Below, piece after piece: positions 9,774-17,887 of a stretch of 64,000 bases of DNA. The DNA comes from Pseudomonas oryzihabitans (GTDB lineage Bacteria > Pseudomonadota > Gammaproteobacteria > Pseudomonadales > Pseudomonadaceae), in the NCBI RefSeq assembly GCF_024652905.1, contig NZ_CP102428.1:2554501-2618500 (forward strand). The letters are read 5' to 3'. Both the position numbers and the translations under genes were made by a program. Within the stretch, counting starts at the first letter, position 1; every line of letters begins with the position of its first letter. The notes under the pieces were generated by a model, which saw only the letters and a list, made by a program, of their open reading frames with translations, was not told the DNA's origin and did no database searches.

Positions 9774-10763
9774 TCAATCCGGTTGCACGAGAGACGCCTG
9801 ACCCAAGCGGGCCACGCGTACGCTGTTCTGGAGCTGGGGGACCTCAGCCGGCTGGACCGGTCCGAGGCGGACCCGATGCAAGGTCTGCTGGTTGCGCACC
9901 GTCGAACTGATGAACACCGGGGCACCGGTCAGGTCGCTGAGCTTGTCCTTGAGCAATTCCGCAGCGTCCGGATTGGCGAAGGCCGCCACCTGCAGATAGA
10001 GCCCAGCGGCTGGGGCAGAAACGTTTTTTTTTGCGTCGACGGCCGCGGGCGTCACCGGCTCGGCGTGCTGGTTGACCGGTGGCGTATAGGTCTCGATGGC
10101 GCCGAAGGTCTGGGTCTCGGTGGTCTTCTGGGCCACCGGCGCCTGGCGCGGCTGGGCCAGCACCATGGGCACCGCCTGACCGCGCTGGGCCCAGTACTGC
10201 TGCGGATCGATGCCTTCGACGCTGACCCGGGCGGTGCCGATCTCGGCATAGCCGAGCTTCTTGGCGGCGGCGAAGGACAGGTCGATGACCCGATCGGAAT
10301 AGAAAGGTCCGCGGTCGTTGACGCGCAGGATGACGCTGCGGCCGTTGTCCAGATTGGTGACCCGCACGTAGCTGGGCAGCGGCAGGGTCTTGTGCGCCGC
10401 GGTCATGCCGTAGAGGTCGTAGGTCTCGCCGTTGGCGGTGGCCTGGCCGTGGAACTTGGTGCCGTACCAGGAGGCGGTGCCGGTCACGCGGTAGTTGCGC
10501 GAGTCGGTCAGCGGGAAATAGGTCTTGCCCAGCACGGTGTAGGGATTGTTCTTCAGCGGCCCGTTGTAGGGCATGGGCACGGCGTCGGGAATGCGGCTGA
10601 CGTCCACGTCCCACCAGGGCGCACCGTCACGGTGCGGACGCAGGTAGCCACCCGGCCCGGCCACACCCTTGCTGGTCGGCTTGGGCGCCTGGCTGGAACA
10701 GCTCACCAGCAACAGGCCGAGACCCAGGCAGCCGGCCAGGCGCGCCAGGGCAGTCAGACGCAT
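9774..10763 (-). CDS. rlpA: septal ring lytic transglycosylase, rare lipoprotein A
   Basis: This outer-membrane lipoprotein cleaves peptidoglycan strands lacking stem peptides at the division site. The lipobox is LLVSC (C22). The double-psi beta-barrel domain runs from about residue 90 (GTASWYGTKFHGQATANGE, then RVNDRGPFYSDRVIDLS with the catalytic Glu/Asp/His set). The SPOR domain that binds denuded glycan covers the last 75 residues (YLQVAAFANPDAAELLKDKL). The ATG at 10763 overlaps the sltB1 stop as TGATG; a GTG one codon earlier is equally possible. About 330 residues is usual. Confidence 0.95.
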   Translation of the reverse strand: MRLTALARLAGCLGLGLLLVSCSSQAPKPTSKGVAGPGGYLRPHRDGAPWWDVDVSRIPDAVPMPYNGPLKNNPYTVLGKTYFPLTDSRNYRVTGTASWYGTKFHGQATANGETYDLYGMTAAHKTLPLPSYVRVTNLDNGRSVILRVNDRGPFYSDRVIDLSFAAAKKLGYAEIGTARVSVEGIDPQQYWAQRGQAVPMVLAQPRQAPVAQKTTETQTFGAIETYTPPVNQHAEPVTPAAVDAKKNVSAPAAGLYLQVAAFANPDAAELLKDKLSDLTGAPVFISSTVRNQQTLHRVRLGPVQPAEVPQLQNSVRVARLGQASLVQPD

Positions 10764-11785
10764 CACGGCTTGACGCCCTCGGCGGCATGGCGCTCGGCGA
10801 TGGCGTTCGCCAGATCGGTCACCGCCATGGCGTACATGACGCTGCGGTTGTATCGGGTAATGGCGTAGAAATTGGGCAGGCCCATCCAGTACTCCGGTCC
10901 CTTGTCTCCGTCGAGGCGGAACGAGGTTACACGCAAATCGTCACGCAGGGCAGGGTCTTGAGCGTTCCAGCCCAGGGCACGCAGCTCGGCGACGCTCTTG
11001 ACCGGCTCGATCCCGGCCACCACGCCCTCCTCCACCCGCTCGCCGCTGACCTGGGCGCGAATGGCGGTCGGCCCGCGGCCGGACCAGCCGTGGCGCTTGA
11101 AGTAGTTGGCCACGCTGCCGATGGCGTCGGTGGGATCGGACCAGATGTTGATGTGGCCGTCGCCATCGAAGTCCACCGCATAGGCGCGGAAGCTGCCCGG
11201 CATGAATTGCGGCAGGCCCATGGCCCCGGCATAGGAACCGGTCAGGCTGAGCGGATCGACCTGCTGCTCGCGGGCGAGCAGCAGGAATTCACGCAGCTGG
11301 CTGCGGAAGAAGGGCGCGCGCGGCGGATAGTCGAAGGCCAGGGTCGAGAGCGCATCCAGCACCCGGTAGTTGCCGGTATTGCGACCGTAGAAGGTTTCCA
11401 CGCCGATGATGGCGACGATGAACTGGGCCGGCACGTCGTATTCGCGCTCGGCGCGGGCCAGCGCCTCTTCGTGGGTCTTCCAGAAGTCGACACCCTGGGC
11501 GATGCGCCGATCGGTGATGAAGATGGGGCGGTATTCGCTCCAGGGCTTGACCCGCTCGGCCGGTCGCGAGATGGCGTCGAGGATGGCCTGCTTGCGCTCG
11601 ACTTCGCCGAACAGCGCCTGCAACTGTTCCGGGGCGAAGCCATAGCTCTGACTCATCTCGGCGATGAAGTCGCGCGTCAGCGGTGCCGTGTCGTAGTCAC
11701 CCGCGACGACACCGGTCGTCACGCCCATCGCCGTGGCGAGCCCGAGGCTCTGCAAGCAGCGACGCATCCATCCCATTGTCGGCAT
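10763..11785 (-). CDS. mltB: lytic murein transglycosylase B (SltB1 type)
   Basis: This 340-residue GH103 enzyme makes exolytic cuts in periplasmic peptidoglycan. The catalytic glutamate is in GVETFYGRNTGNY. The AGAMGLPQFMPGSF signature and an EF-hand-like DFDGDGHINIW loop follow. The N-terminus has a signal-like hydrophobic segment (SLGLATAMGVTTGVVAG) but no lipobox cysteine, so a soluble periplasmic form is expected, as for P. aeruginosa SltB1. It lacks the C-terminal PG-binding domain of the paralogue at 1411-2733. Its stop overlaps the rlpA start. Confidence 0.94.
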   Translation of the reverse strand: MPTMGWMRRCLQSLGLATAMGVTTGVVAGDYDTAPLTRDFIAEMSQSYGFAPEQLQALFGEVERKQAILDAISRPAERVKPWSEYRPIFITDRRIAQGVDFWKTHEEALARAEREYDVPAQFIVAIIGVETFYGRNTGNYRVLDALSTLAFDYPPRAPFFRSQLREFLLLAREQQVDPLSLTGSYAGAMGLPQFMPGSFRAYAVDFDGDGHINIWSDPTDAIGSVANYFKRHGWSGRGPTAIRAQVSGERVEEGVVAGIEPVKSVAELRALGWNAQDPALRDDLRVTSFRLDGDKGPEYWMGLPNFYAITRYNRSVMYAMAVTDLANAIAERHAAEGVKP

Positions 11786-11806
11786 CTAACCCTTCTTTGT
11801 TGCGTG

Positions 11807-12958
11807 TTAAACCTGGGCGATCCACTTGCGGTGCGTGTGGATCGACATCAAAACTCCGAACCCGGTGAGCAAGGTGACCACCGAGGTGCCGCCATAACTG
11901 ATGAATGGCAGCGGGACACCCACCACGGGCAGGAGGCCGCTGACCATGCCGATGTTGACGAAGACATAGACGAAGAAGGTCATGGTCACGCCGCCGGCGA
12001 GCAATTTGCCGAACAACGTCTGGGCCTGCACGGTGATGGTCAGGCCGCGACCGATGAGCAGCAGATAGAGCACCAGCAGCAGGCAGACACCGACCATGCC
12101 GAACTCTTCGCCGAGTACGGCAATGATAAAGTCCGTGTGACTTTCCGGCAAAAAATCCAGATGAGACTGGGTACCCAGCAGCCAGCCCTTGCCGAACACC
12201 CCGCCCGAGCCGATGGCGGCCTTGGACTGGATGATGTTCCAGCCGGCGCCCAGCGGATCCATTTCCGGATCGAGGAAGGTCAGCACGCGGCGTTTCTGGT
12301 AGTCGTGCAGCACGAAGAACCACATGGCCACCGCCAAGGGCACCGCGGCGCTCACCGCGCCGATCAGCCAGCGCCACTGCAGGCCGCCGACGAACAGCAC
12401 GAAGCCACCCGAGGCCAGCACCAGCATGGCGGTACCGAGGTCGGGCTGATCGAGGATCAGCACGAAGGGCACCACCACCAGCGACAGGCTGATCAGGCTG
12501 TGCTTGAAGTTCGGCGGCAGACTGCGCTTGGACAGGTACCAGGCCATCATCATGGGCATCAAGAGCTTCATGAATTCCGACGGCTGGAAGCGGATGACCC
12601 CGGGAATGTTGATCCAGCGGGTCGCGCCCATGGCGTTGTGGCCCATGACGTCCACCACCACCAGCAAGGCCACGCCGACCACATAGCCCAGGGGTACCCA
12701 GCGCGCCATGAAGCGCGGTTCGAGCTGGGCGACGACGGCCATGGCCACCAGGCCGAGGCCAAAGGAGCTGGCCTGCTTGAACAGCAGGTCGAGATTGCGC
12801 CCGCCCGCGGAATAGAGGACGAACAGCCCGGTCGCCCCCAGCATCAGCAGCAGGATCAGCAGCGGCCCGTCGATGTGCAGGCGCTGCAGCAGGGTGGCGC
12901 GCCGCTTCATCACGTCCCCTTCGGGAATGGTGCGATCGAAGTTGGGAGCGAGACTCAT
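11807..12958 (-). CDS. rodA: rod-shape peptidoglycan glycosyltransferase RodA
   Basis: This 383-residue SEDS-family membrane protein polymerises glycan strands in the cell-elongation complex together with PBP2. It has about ten membrane segments and the family motifs RWINIPGVIRFQPSEFMKL and the C-terminal PVVGVPLPFISYGGTS. The ATG overlaps the upstream mrdA stop as ATGA, so the polymerase and its cognate transpeptidase are translationally coupled. The start MSLAPNFDRTIPEGD resembles other Pseudomonas RodA N-termini. Confidence 0.97.
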   Translation of the reverse strand: MSLAPNFDRTIPEGDVMKRRATLLQRLHIDGPLLILLLMLGATGLFVLYSAGGRNLDLLFKQASSFGLGLVAMAVVAQLEPRFMARWVPLGYVVGVALLVVVDVMGHNAMGATRWINIPGVIRFQPSEFMKLLMPMMMAWYLSKRSLPPNFKHSLISLSLVVVPFVLILDQPDLGTAMLVLASGGFVLFVGGLQWRWLIGAVSAAVPLAVAMWFFVLHDYQKRRVLTFLDPEMDPLGAGWNIIQSKAAIGSGGVFGKGWLLGTQSHLDFLPESHTDFIIAVLGEEFGMVGVCLLLVLYLLLIGRGLTITVQAQTLFGKLLAGGVTMTFFVYVFVNIGMVSGLLPVVGVPLPFISYGGTSVVTLLTGFGVLMSIHTHRKWIAQV

Positions 12959-14862
12959 GGCTGCACCTTGGTCGCGGCGGCGGTGGCTCCGGCGGTGGTC
13001 GGCTTGGCGTACTCGGCCTTGAGATGGCCCTGGTCATCGAGCAGCCAGGCGTCGAGCACCTGACGCACCACCGGGGCGGCCACGCCGCTGCCCGACTCGC
13101 CGTTCTCGACCATCACCGCCACGGCGATCTGCGGATTGTCGGCCGGGGCGAAGGCGACGAACAGGGCGTGGTCGCGATGCCGCTCCTTGAGCGCCGCCGA
13201 GTTGTACTTTTCGTTCTGGCGAATGGCGACCACCTGGGCGGTACCGCTCTTGCCGGCGATGCGGTACTGGGCACCGACGTTGATCTTGTGCGCGGTACCG
13301 CGGGCATTCTGCACCACCATTTCCATGCCGTGGATGGCGCGATCCCAATAGCTGGGATCCTTGAGCTCGATGTCGGGCATGGGATTGCTGTCCACCGGCG
13401 GCTGGCCGTCGAGGCTCTTGGCCAGGTGTGGGCGGATCCACTTGCCATGGTTGGCGATCAGGGTGGTGACCTGGGCCAGCTGCAGCGGCGTGGTCTGCAT
13501 GTAGCCCTGACCGATACCGAGGATCAGCGTTTCGCCGGGGAACCAGGCCTGACGGCGGGTGGCACGCTTCCACTGGCGCGAGGGCATCAGGCCCGGTGCC
13601 TCTTCGAACATGTCCAGGGCGACCTTTTGCCCGAGGCCGAACTTGCCCATGTACTCGGAAAGCCGATCGATGCCGATCTTGTGCGCAAGATCGTAGAAAT
13701 AGGTGTCGTTGGATCTCATCAGCGCCATGTCCAGATCCACGTAGCCGTCGCCGCCGTGGTTCCAGTTACGGTACTTGTGATCGTAGTTGGGCAACTCGTA
13801 GTAGCCCGGATCGAAGACCCGCGCCTGGGGCGTGGTGGCGCCGCTGTCGAGACCGGCGATGGCCACCGCCGGCTTGATGGTCGAGCCCGGCGGATAGAGC
13901 CCGCGCAGCACCCGGTTGTAGAGCGGGCGATCAATGGAGTCGCGTAGCTCGGAATATTCCTTGAAGCTGATCCCGGTGACGAAGGGATTGGGGTCGTAGC
14001 TCGGTTGGCTGACCATGGCCAATACCTCGCCGGTCCTGGGCTGGATGGCGACGATGGCGCCACGGCGCCCACCCAGGGCGGCTTCGGCGGCGGCCTGCAG
14101 GCGCGAATCGATGGTCAGGACGATGTCCTTGCCCGGCTTGGGGTCGGTGCGATTGAGCACCCGCAGCACCCGGCCGCGGGCGTTGGTCTCCACCTCTTCG
14201 TAGCCCACTTCGCCGTGTAGCTCGGGCTCGTAGAAGCGCTCCACGCCGGTCTTGCCGATGTGGTGGGTGCCGCTGTAGTTGACCGGATCCAGGCGCTTGA
14301 GCTCCTGTTCGTTGATCCGCCCGACATAACCCACCGAATGGGCGAAATGCTCGCCCATGGGATAGTGACGCACCAGTTGCGCCGTCACCTCGACCCCGGG
14401 CAGGCGGAACTGGTTGACGGCGATCTTGGCGATCTGCTCCTCGGTCAGCTCGAACAGTACCGGCACCGGCTCGAAGGGACGGCGGCCCTGTTTCATGCGC
14501 TTCTCGAACAGCTCGCGGTCTTCCTCGGTCAGGCCCAGGACCTGCACCAGAGTATCGAGGGTCTGTCGCCAGTTGTCGGCCCGCTCGCGGGTGATGGTCA
14601 GGCTGAAGCTGGGACGGTTGTCGGCGACGATGATGCCGTTGCGGTCGTAGATCAGGCCCCGGGTGGGCGGGATCGGCTGGACATGGACCCGGTTGTTTTC
14701 CGACAGGGTCGAATGGTAGTCGTGCTGGATGACCTGCAGGTAGTACATGCGCGCCACCAGTACGCAGGCGAGCGCGAGAAAGATGACCGCCCCGATCGTC
14801 ACGCGGGCGCGGACGAGCTGGGCGTCTTTCTCGTGGTCCTTGAGGCGTATGGGTTGCGACAT
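12955..14862 (-). CDS. mrdA: penicillin-binding protein 2
   Basis: This 635-residue class B PBP is the elongation-specific transpeptidase. A single N-terminal membrane helix (residues about 22-45) precedes the dimerisation/pedestal domain with PPTRGLIYDRNGIIVADN. The transpeptidase nucleophile is S327 with K330 (PPGSTIKP), SND occurs in MRSNDTYFYDLAHKIG, and KSG is K538-G540 in KSGTAQVV. It lies twelve bases after rlmH and overlaps rodA. The gene is named pbpA in P. aeruginosa. Confidence 0.97.
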   Translation of the reverse strand: MSQPIRLKDHEKDAQLVRARVTIGAVIFLALACVLVARMYYLQVIQHDYHSTLSENNRVHVQPIPPTRGLIYDRNGIIVADNRPSFSLTITRERADNWRQTLDTLVQVLGLTEEDRELFEKRMKQGRRPFEPVPVLFELTEEQIAKIAVNQFRLPGVEVTAQLVRHYPMGEHFAHSVGYVGRINEQELKRLDPVNYSGTHHIGKTGVERFYEPELHGEVGYEEVETNARGRVLRVLNRTDPKPGKDIVLTIDSRLQAAAEAALGGRRGAIVAIQPRTGEVLAMVSQPSYDPNPFVTGISFKEYSELRDSIDRPLYNRVLRGLYPPGSTIKPAVAIAGLDSGATTPQARVFDPGYYELPNYDHKYRNWNHGGDGYVDLDMALMRSNDTYFYDLAHKIGIDRLSEYMGKFGLGQKVALDMFEEAPGLMPSRQWKRATRRQAWFPGETLILGIGQGYMQTTPLQLAQVTTLIANHGKWIRPHLAKSLDGQPPVDSNPMPDIELKDPSYWDRAIHGMEMVVQNARGTAHKINVGAQYRIAGKSGTAQVVAIRQNEKYNSAALKERHRDHALFVAFAPADNPQIAVAVMVENGESGSGVAAPVVRQVLDAWLLDDQGHLKAEYAKPTTAGATAAATKVQP

Positions 14863-14874
14863 CGCAGGTACGGA

Positions 14875-15342
14875 CTACTTGTGATACGGATGGCCGGCCA
14901 ATACGGTCCAGGCGCGATAGAGCTGCTCACCGACGAGGATGCGCACCAGCGGATGCGGCAGGGTCAGCGGCGAGAGCGACCAGCGCTGTTCACTGCGGGC
15001 CTGCACCTCGGGCGCGAGGCCCTCGGGGCCGCCGACCATGAGGTTGACGGTCCGGGCCTCCAGGCGCCACTGCTGGAGTGTTTCAGCCAGTTGCTCGGTG
15101 CTCCAGGGCTTGCCGGTGACCTCCAGGGTCACCACGCGCTCGCCCGGCTGCACCTTGGCCAGCATGGCCTCACCCTCCTGGCGGATCAGCCGGGCGACGT
15201 CGGCGTTCTTGCCGCGGGTCTGCAGTGGGATCTCGACGAGTTCCAGCGGCAGTTCCGGCGGTAGACGCTTGACGTACTCGTGCCAGCCCTCCTCGACCCA
15301 GCGCGGCATGCGCGAGCCGACGGCGATGAGACGCAGGCGCAC
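14875..15342 (-). CDS. rlmH: 23S rRNA (pseudouridine1915-N3)-methyltransferase
   Basis: This 155-residue SPOUT-family methyltransferase modifies pseudouridine 1915 in helix 69 of 23S rRNA on assembled 70S ribosomes. The start [20 protein letters not shown], the SAM-binding loop [11 protein letters not shown] and the C-terminal HPYHK are hallmark RlmH sequences. It follows rsfS by five bases and precedes mrdA by twelve, the normal arrangement in pseudomonads. Confidence 0.97.
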   Translation of the reverse strand: MRLRLIAVGSRMPRWVEEGWHEYVKRLPPELPLELVEIPLQTRGKNADVARLIRQEGEAMLAKVQPGERVVTLEVTGKPWSTEQLAETLQQWRLEARTVNLMVGGPEGLAPEVQARSEQRWSLSPLTLPHPLVRILVGEQLYRAWTVLAGHPYHK

Positions 15343-15347
15343 CGGAC

Positions 15348-15698
15348 TTATTCGCCTTGGGCGGCGCGGCTCTGCTCGGCACCGCGCCAGAGGCGCTCGA
15401 GGTCATAGAACTCGCGGGTGGTCGGCAGCATCACGTGGACGACCACGTCGCCCAGGTCCAGCAGCGCCCATTCGCCGCCTTCCAGGCCTTCGCTGCCCAG
15501 CGGACGCACGCCCTGCTGCTTGACCTTTTCCAGCACGTTGTCGGCCAGCGACTTGACGTGGCGGCTGGAGGTGCCGCTGGCGATGACCATGATGTCGGTC
15601 ACGCTGGTCTTTTCCCGCACGTCCAGGGAGATGATGTCCTGGGCCTTCATGTCTTCCAGGGCGGCGATGGCCACCTGGACGAGTTGTTCGCTTTGCAT
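15348..15698 (-). CDS. rsfS: ribosome silencing factor
   Basis: This 116-residue protein binds ribosomal protein uL14 and blocks subunit joining in stationary or starved cells. The family segments are [36 protein letters not shown] and [15 protein letters not shown]. The ATG at 15698 gives the usual N-terminus [11 protein letters not shown]; the open frame upstream is not conserved. It lies ten bases after nadD and five before rlmH. Confidence 0.96.
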   Translation of the reverse strand: MQSEQLVQVAIAALEDMKAQDIISLDVREKTSVTDIMVIASGTSSRHVKSLADNVLEKVKQQGVRPLGSEGLEGGEWALLDLGDVVVHVMLPTTREFYDLERLWRGAEQSRAAQGE

Positions 15699-15708
15699 GG
15701 TGTAGCTC

Positions 15709-16371
15709 TTACCTCGGTTCGGAGGACGCCGGATAGAGGCCGTGCGTCCGGATATAGTCAAGCACGGCATCGGGCACCAGGAAGCGGATGGACTTCCCGG
15801 TAGCCAAGAGGCCGCGGATCTGGGTGGCGGACACCGCGAGCGGGTTCTGCCAGATAAAGGTGATCTGCCCGCCCGGCCCCTTCAGGGCCTGGGGATCGGG
15901 CTGACTGCGCGCCGCCAGGAAATCACGCAATTCCTGGCAGGGCTCGCTGTCGGCGTCGGGTCGTTGCAGGACCAGGATGTGGCACAGCTCCAGCAACTCG
16001 CGCCAGCGGTGCCAGCCAGGCAGGCCGCAAAAGGCATCCCAGCCCAGCATGAGCAACAGCTGCACCTCATCGCCGAGTTCGGCGCGCAGGCTTTCCAGGG
16101 TCTCTATGGTATAGGAGTGGCGCGTCCGGCGCAGTTCCCGGTCATCGACCACCAGGGTCGCGACGTCGGCCACCGCCAGGCGCACCATCGCCAGGCGATC
16201 CTCGGCGGAGACGCTGGGCGCCTCGCGATGGGGCGGCCGGGCGCTGGGAATCAGCCGTAGCTCGTCCAGCGCCAGGGCTTCGGCCACCTCCAGCGCCGCG
16301 CGCAGGTGGCCGATGTGCACGGGATCGAAGGTACCGCCGAACAAGCCGATGCGGGTGGGCAGGCTGCTCAT
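15709..16371 (-). CDS. nadD: nicotinate-nucleotide adenylyltransferase
   Basis: This 220-residue enzyme adenylates nicotinate mononucleotide in NAD synthesis. The nucleotidyltransferase motif [15 protein letters not shown] lies near the N-terminus, PSARPPHR follows, and [21 protein letters not shown] with the ISxTxIR-type motif is near the C-terminus. Its ATG overlaps the proA stop as TGATG. The length matches the family. Confidence 0.97.
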   Translation of the reverse strand: MSSLPTRIGLFGGTFDPVHIGHLRAALEVAEALALDELRLIPSARPPHREAPSVSAEDRLAMVRLAVADVATLVVDDRELRRTRHSYTIETLESLRAELGDEVQLLLMLGWDAFCGLPGWHRWRELLELCHILVLQRPDADSEPCQELRDFLAARSQPDPQALKGPGGQITFIWQNPLAVSATQIRGLLATGKSIRFLVPDAVLDYIRTHGLYPASSEPR

Positions 16372-17636
16372 CAGCTGCGGACGTGACCGTCGCCGAAGAC
16401 CACGTATTTCTCGCTGGTCAGCCCTTCCAGGCCCACCGGTCCGCGGGCGTGCAGCTTGTCGGTGGAGATGCCGATCTCGGCGCCCAGGCCGTATTCGAAG
16501 CCGTCGGCGAAACGCGTGGAGGCATTGACCATCACCGACGCCGAATCGACCTCGGTAAGGAAGCGCCGGGCATCGCTGAAGTTCTCGGTGACGATGGCAT
16601 CGGTGTGCTGCGAGCCATAGGCATTGATGTGCTCGATGGCTGCGTCGAGGCCATCCACCACGCGGATGGACAGGATCGGGGCGTTGTACTCGGTGCGCCA
16701 GTCCTCTTCGCTGGCCAGCAGGACGTCGGTGCCGAGCAGCGCTCGGGTCCGCTCGCAGCCGCGCAGCTCCACCTGCTTGTCGCGATAGAGGGCGGCCAGG
16801 GGCGGCAACACCCGCTCGGCGATGGCCGCATGAACCAGCAGCGTCTCCATGGTATTGCAGGGTGCATAGCGCTGGGTCTTGGCGTTGTCGGCGATGCGGA
16901 TCGCCTTGTCCAGATCGGCGGCGCGGTCGATATAGACGTGGCAGATGCCGTCCAGGTGCTTGATCACCGGTACCCGGGCATCGCGGCTGATGCGTTCAAT
17001 CAGGCTCTTGCCACCACGCGGCACGATGACGTCCACGTATTCGGGCATGGTGATCAGCGCACCCACGGCGGCGCGGTCGGTGGTCTCCACCACCTGCACC
17101 AGTTCGGCCGGCAACTCGGCTTCAGCCAGGCCCGCCTGGATGCAGGCGGCGATGGCCTGGTTGGAATGAATGGCCTCGGAGCCGCCACGCAGGATGGTGG
17201 CGTTGCCGGACTTGAGGCAGAGGCTGGCGGCATCGATGGTCACATTGGGGCGCGACTCGTAGATGATGCCGATGACGCCCAGCGGCACGCGCATCTTGCC
17301 CAGTTGGATTCCCGAGGGCACGTATCTCATGTCGCGGATTTCGCCGATGGGATCGGGCAGGGTCGCCACCTGACGCAGACCTTCGATCATATCGTCGATG
17401 CGCTGGGGCGTCAGCGCCAGGCGATCCAGCATGGCCGGTTCCAGACCATTGTCGCGCGCGGCGGCCAGGTCCTGCTCATTGGCAGCAGTCAGCTCGGCAC
17501 GGCGAGCGTCCAGCGCGGCGGCTGCCGCGAGCAAGGCGCGGTTCTTCTGGGCGGTGCTCGCCCGGGCGGCGACCCGCGACGCGGCACGGGCAGCCTGGCC
17601 AAGACGGGTCATGTAGGCGGAGACGGACTCGGTCAT
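16371..17636 (-). CDS. proA: gamma-glutamyl phosphate reductase
   Basis: This 421-residue NADPH-dependent dehydrogenase makes glutamate-5-semialdehyde in proline synthesis. The catalytic cysteine lies in [19 protein letters not shown]. The [12 protein letters not shown] and [19 protein letters not shown] segments are typical. The ATG at 17636 gives [17 protein letters not shown]; the frame extends upstream without conserved sequence. It is the first gene of the long minus-strand cluster and is divergent from the BcsC-like gene 251 bp away. Confidence 0.97.
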   Translation of the reverse strand: MTESVSAYMTRLGQAARAASRVAARASTAQKNRALLAAAAALDARRAELTAANEQDLAAARDNGLEPAMLDRLALTPQRIDDMIEGLRQVATLPDPIGEIRDMRYVPSGIQLGKMRVPLGVIGIIYESRPNVTIDAASLCLKSGNATILRGGSEAIHSNQAIAACIQAGLAEAELPAELVQVVETTDRAAVGALITMPEYVDVIVPRGGKSLIERISRDARVPVIKHLDGICHVYIDRAADLDKAIRIADNAKTQRYAPCNTMETLLVHAAIAERVLPPLAALYRDKQVELRGCERTRALLGTDVLLASEEDWRTEYNAPILSIRVVDGLDAAIEHINAYGSQHTDAIVTENFSDARRFLTEVDSASVMVNASTRFADGFEYGLGAEIGISTDKLHARGPVGLEGLTSEKYVVFGDGHVRS

Positions 17637-17745
17637 GGTCGGCGGCCTGCGAAAGACGGTGGGAAAGCCGCAGAGTATAGCGTCGCCGGGCCCTGCGCGG
17701 CCAGCGCCGAGGGGCTTGGCCATGGCATTCGCCTGCGCGATTTGG

Positions 17746-17774
17746 TTGACTCGCCACGGCCTGTCGGGAATCAT
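17746..17774 (+). promoter_or_regulatory. weak sigma70-like promoter ahead of the first BcsC-like gene
   Basis: TTGACT (17746-17751) and AATCAT (17769-17774) are separated by 17 bases. The -35 is good and the -10 poor (four of six matches). It lies 113 bases upstream of the gene, and the direct repeats at 17791-17810 would then lie in the untranslated leader. Confidence 0.3.
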
Positions 17775-17790
17775 CCGCGGCTGTATTTGC

Positions 17791-17810
17791 CGTTCAGCTT
17801 GCGTTCAGCT
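17791..17810 (+). promoter_or_regulatory. tandem direct repeat with 11-bp period
   Basis: CGTTCAGCT occurs exactly at 17791-17799 and again at 17802-17810, an 11-bp period or one helical turn. Such spacing is typical of head-to-tail dimers of OmpR/PhoB-family response regulators. It is in the proA/bcsC-like divergent gap, 78-97 bases before the BcsC-like ATG, followed by an A/T-rich ATTCCCTAATAG. Confidence 0.4.
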
Positions 17811-17887
17811 ATTCCCTAATAGCCGAAATCGTTCCAGCTCTGCGCCAGGTGCTGCAGCGACGCCTACCAGCCTTCATGGAAAGAACC

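Noticed and set aside
10787-13063. 758-codon plus-strand frame opposite sltB1, rodA and mrdA
   Set aside because: It is an antisense shadow of highly conserved genes, rich in His/Gly/Gln as expected of the reverse frame in GC-rich DNA.
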